DNA from: Massilia sp. BJB1822
Lineage (GTDB): Bacteria > Pseudomonadota > Gammaproteobacteria > Burkholderiales > Burkholderiaceae_D
Reading direction: 5' to 3'
DNA: 64,000 bases
Assembly: GCF_013369485.1 (NCBI RefSeq)
Contig: NZ_JABWEB010000016.1
Span: forward strand, 1 to 64,000
The translations under genes and the position numbers were made by a program. The notes under the pieces are model-generated. The model was not told where the DNA came from, searched no databases, and saw only the letters and a program-made list of their open reading frames with translations. Each line of letters opens with the position of its first letter. Within the stretch, counting starts at the first letter, position 1. Shown here in pieces: positions 61,557 to 64,000 of the stretch.

Positions 61557-63830
61557 CTACGCGAGTGCCTCGTTGATGGCCACGAACAACGCATCGAGGT
61601 CAATCGGTTTGGTCAGGTAGCGGAAGAAGCCGGCCTCGATGCCGCTGCGGATCTCACCACGCATGGCATTTGCCGTCAGTGCGATTACTGGAATGTGGGC
61701 GGTACGAACGTCGGCGGCCAGTACTTTTTTCGCTTCGTGGCCGCTCATGCCCGGCAGATTGATGTCCATCAGGATCAAGCTTGGTTGCTGGCTGATGGCC
61801 ATCGTGATGCCCTGCTGCGCATCGATCGCGGTGATCAGCCGCAGGTCTCCGCGAAAACCAATCACTTCCTCAATCAGTTTCAGGCTGGCCGGATTGTCTT
61901 CGATATAGAGGATAGTGGTCGACTCACTGTTGGTACGGGCGACGCTGGAAGGTACCACCACGGTTTCGTCAAAGGCAGACCCCAGAAATACATCCTGCGG
62001 CAAAGCCGGAAGCTCAATCCAGAACACGCTGCCGACACCAACCGTGCTGCTGACCCCCATGGTGCCGCCCATCAGCTCCACAAGACGCTTGGTCACCACC
62101 AGGCCGATGCCTGTGCCTTGTTCCGCACCGGCTTCCTGGCCGAGACGGTTGAAGGGCTGAAACAGCGCTTCCAGCTTTTTCTGATCTAGCCCTGAGCCAG
62201 TATCCTGCACTGAAATGCGCACCCGCTGTTCCGTCGCCGGCGTCACTTTCAGCACAACCGCACCGCCTTGTCGGTTGTACTTGATCGCGTTCGACAGCAG
62301 GTTCAAGACAATTTGTTTGAGGCGCGTATGATCGGCCTGCACGACCACCGGCTCGGACTCCGGAAACGACATACGGATTCCGCGCTGGATCGCCTGCCCC
62401 TCGAGCATTGACACCACCTCAGTTAGCAACAGCGCCAGTTGCACCGGCTCCAGTGATAAGCTCATATTCCCCGATTCGATCTTGGCCAGATCGAGGATCT
62501 CGTCGATCAGGGCCAGCAGGTGTTTGCCGGCCGTGACGATATTGAGAACAAAAGCGCGCTTCTGATCCTTCGTCGAAGGCAGCACCTCGTTGGCCAACAA
62601 CTGCGAGAAACCAAGGATGGCGTTAAGCGGTGTGCGCAGTTCGTGCGACATGCTGGTCAGGAAACGATCCTTGGCATGGTTGGCGCGCTCCAGTTCATAT
62701 TTCTGCTCGTTGAGGGCTTGCTCAATGCGCTTGCGGTCGGTAATGTCACGGATCGCAGAAGACACCAGTACGCCATCCTCGGTCTCCAGCGGTGACAGAC
62801 TAATCTCGACCGGGAACTCGGTACCGTCACGGCGCAAACCATACAATTCCAGCCCTGCTCCCATTGAACGTGGTCGCGGTTGGCTGACGAAGCCGCTCCG
62901 TAACATCGGGTGGCGGGTTCTGTAGCGAACCGGGGTCAACACTTCGATCATCTTACCCAGCAACTCAGCGCGCGGATAACCAAATAACTGCTCAGTCTGA
63001 GAGTTGACCAGCACGATTTCGCCCGCCTGGTTGACAATGACGATGGCGTCCGGCGCCGACTCCAACAAACCGCGGAACTTCTGCTCCGCCTTTTTACGCT
63101 CGCTGACATCGCGGATCGCACTGATAACAAAGGTTTCAGCCTCGGTTTGAATCGGTGACAGACTGATCTCAACCGGGAATTCAGTACGGTCTTGACGTAC
63201 ACCATGCAACTCCATGTCGGCACCCATGGTACGAGGACGTGCCTGTTCGAAGTAACGCGTGCGATGATCAACGTGTGCATCGCGGAAGCGCTCCGGCAGG
63301 AGTACTTCGATGCGCTGGCCAACTAACTCATTGGACTTGTAGCCAAACAGGCGATCAGCTTGCGTGTTGGCCAGCACGATGGTGCCGGTGACGTTGGTGA
63401 CAATGATGCTGTCCGGTGTAGATTCGAACACATTACGGAACTTTACTTCCATCAGTTGGGCGTCACGCGTCGCCTTCAGCTGGGTTCTATCCCTGGTGCT
63501 AGAAATAATGTACTGAATTTGGCCCTGGTCATCAGGAATCGCGACGCTCGAAGCGTCAATATAAATTAAGCTGCCGTCTTTCTTTTTGCGCAGCATTTCA
63601 TAATCGCAGCTACCCTGATCGCCCAGCTTACGTCCAACTTCCCTGTCGGCGTCGGCTTGGCTAGGCAACGAGATCAAGGACCAAAGATTACTGCCGATAG
63701 CCTCTTCGGCGCTGAAGCCAAAAATGCGTTCGGCGCCTTTGCTCCAGCGCACAATGATACGGTCGCATGTGGTAACAATCACGCCGCCAGGTGCTTCGGT
63801 CAGAATCAGCTGGTCCAGATCATCTGGCAT
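61557..63830 (-). CDS. Hybrid sensor histidine kinase with three PAS domains and a receiver
   Basis: 757 residues. PAS domains lie at ~5-120, ~127-245 and ~248-368; the last two are alike (FRDAHVDHRTRYF against YRTRHPMLRSGF). The H-box is SMSHELRTPLNA with His396. N, G1 and G2 boxes follow (NLLSNAIKYN, DTGSGL, GTGIGLVV). The C-terminal receiver has Asp689 in LILMDINLPG and Lys in YLTKP. No membrane segment is present, so it senses in the cytosol, possibly redox or oxygen through PAS. No output gene lies beside it in the window. Confidence 0.95.
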   Translation of the reverse strand: MPDDLDQLILTEAPGGVIVTTCDRIIVRWSKGAERIFGFSAEEAIGSNLWSLISLPSQADADREVGRKLGDQGSCDYEMLRKKKDGSLIYIDASSVAIPDDQGQIQYIISSTRDRTQLKATRDAQLMEVKFRNVFESTPDSIIVTNVTGTIVLANTQADRLFGYKSNELVGQRIEVLLPERFRDAHVDHRTRYFEQARPRTMGADMELHGVRQDRTEFPVEISLSPIQTEAETFVISAIRDVSERKKAEQKFRGLLESAPDAIVIVNQAGEIVLVNSQTEQLFGYPRAELLGKMIEVLTPVRYRTRHPMLRSGFVSQPRPRSMGAGLELYGLRRDGTEFPVEISLSPLETEDGVLVSSAIRDITDRKRIEQALNEQKYELERANHAKDRFLTSMSHELRTPLNAILGFSQLLANEVLPSTKDQKRAFVLNIVTAGKHLLALIDEILDLAKIESGNMSLSLEPVQLALLLTEVVSMLEGQAIQRGIRMSFPESEPVVVQADHTRLKQIVLNLLSNAIKYNRQGGAVVLKVTPATEQRVRISVQDTGSGLDQKKLEALFQPFNRLGQEAGAEQGTGIGLVVTKRLVELMGGTMGVSSTVGVGSVFWIELPALPQDVFLGSAFDETVVVPSSVARTNSESTTILYIEDNPASLKLIEEVIGFRGDLRLITAIDAQQGITMAISQQPSLILMDINLPGMSGHEAKKVLAADVRTAHIPVIALTANAMRGEIRSGIEAGFFRYLTKPIDLDALFVAINEALA

Positions 63831-64000
63831 ATGAATCCAGTGGATTAGGCTGTTAATTTAATGGCACAAAAGTAATTGAACTTAACCAATTCTGTCGACA
63901 CTGTCAACGCACTTACTATTCAATACTGTTGCTATTTAGATGGGGCGCTGGCGTGTCAAATGCACTGATCAACGCTGTCACTGTGAAGCAGCAATGGGCG

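Overview
The window looks like a chromosomal segment from a GC-rich betaproteobacterium. I infer an Oxalobacteraceae-type member of Burkholderiales from the mix of a lipopeptide NRPS locus, a CIO-type bd oxidase, 3-hydroxybutyrate dehydrogenase beside a patatin/DUF3734 protein, and several small accessory genes. No rRNA or tRNA gene and no CRISPR array was seen.

Positions 1-25.5 kb (minus strand) form one long lipopeptide operon. Reading from its promoter leftward it encodes a MacA-like adaptor, a MacB-type ATPase, an FtsX-like permease, a FAAL-ACP-C-A-T-C-A-T synthetase, a MetA-like homoserine acyltransferase-fold enzyme, a CmlA-like di-iron beta-hydroxylase, and a second synthetase TubC_N-C-A-T-C-C*-A-T-C-A that runs off the left edge. 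C* is an extra degenerate condensation-like domain. Specificity codes read by eye suggest acyl-(Leu-like)-Glu-(unknown)-Gly-(possibly Dab). No thioesterase lies in the window.

Positions 25.6-35 kb are an accessory patchwork: a zeta-toxin/small-protein pair between two 34-bp imperfect direct repeats, two paralogous 84-aa proteins, a broken copy of another local gene, a cold-shock pseudogene, a CPA1 antiporter, a histidine kinase, 3-hydroxybutyrate dehydrogenase and a patatin.

Positions 35-43 kb are a respiratory/redox block: an FdhF/YdeP-like molybdopterin oxidoreductase overlapping cytochrome bd (CIO) genes, a bestrophin-like channel, then fdhD and a 37-aa DUF2474-like micro-gene on the opposite strand, and a single-haem secreted protein.

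Positions 43-52.5 kb carry secreted proteins: a lipoprotein metalloprotease, a LuxR-type regulator with a non-canonical receiver, and a 1677-aa RTX-tailed protein with four exact-length 372-bp tandem repeats.

Positions 53-61 kb hold a co-directional set of an HTH/integrase-like protein without catalytic residues, a phage gp3/RDF-like protein, an SbcD-like nuclease and an SbcC-like ATPase. It is followed by a serine hydrolase and a short second copy of the SbcC 3' end. This set and the C-C* synthetase with its hydroxylase and acyltransferase are the best candidates for something undescribed. The window closes with a YodC-like small protein and a triple-PAS hybrid histidine kinase.
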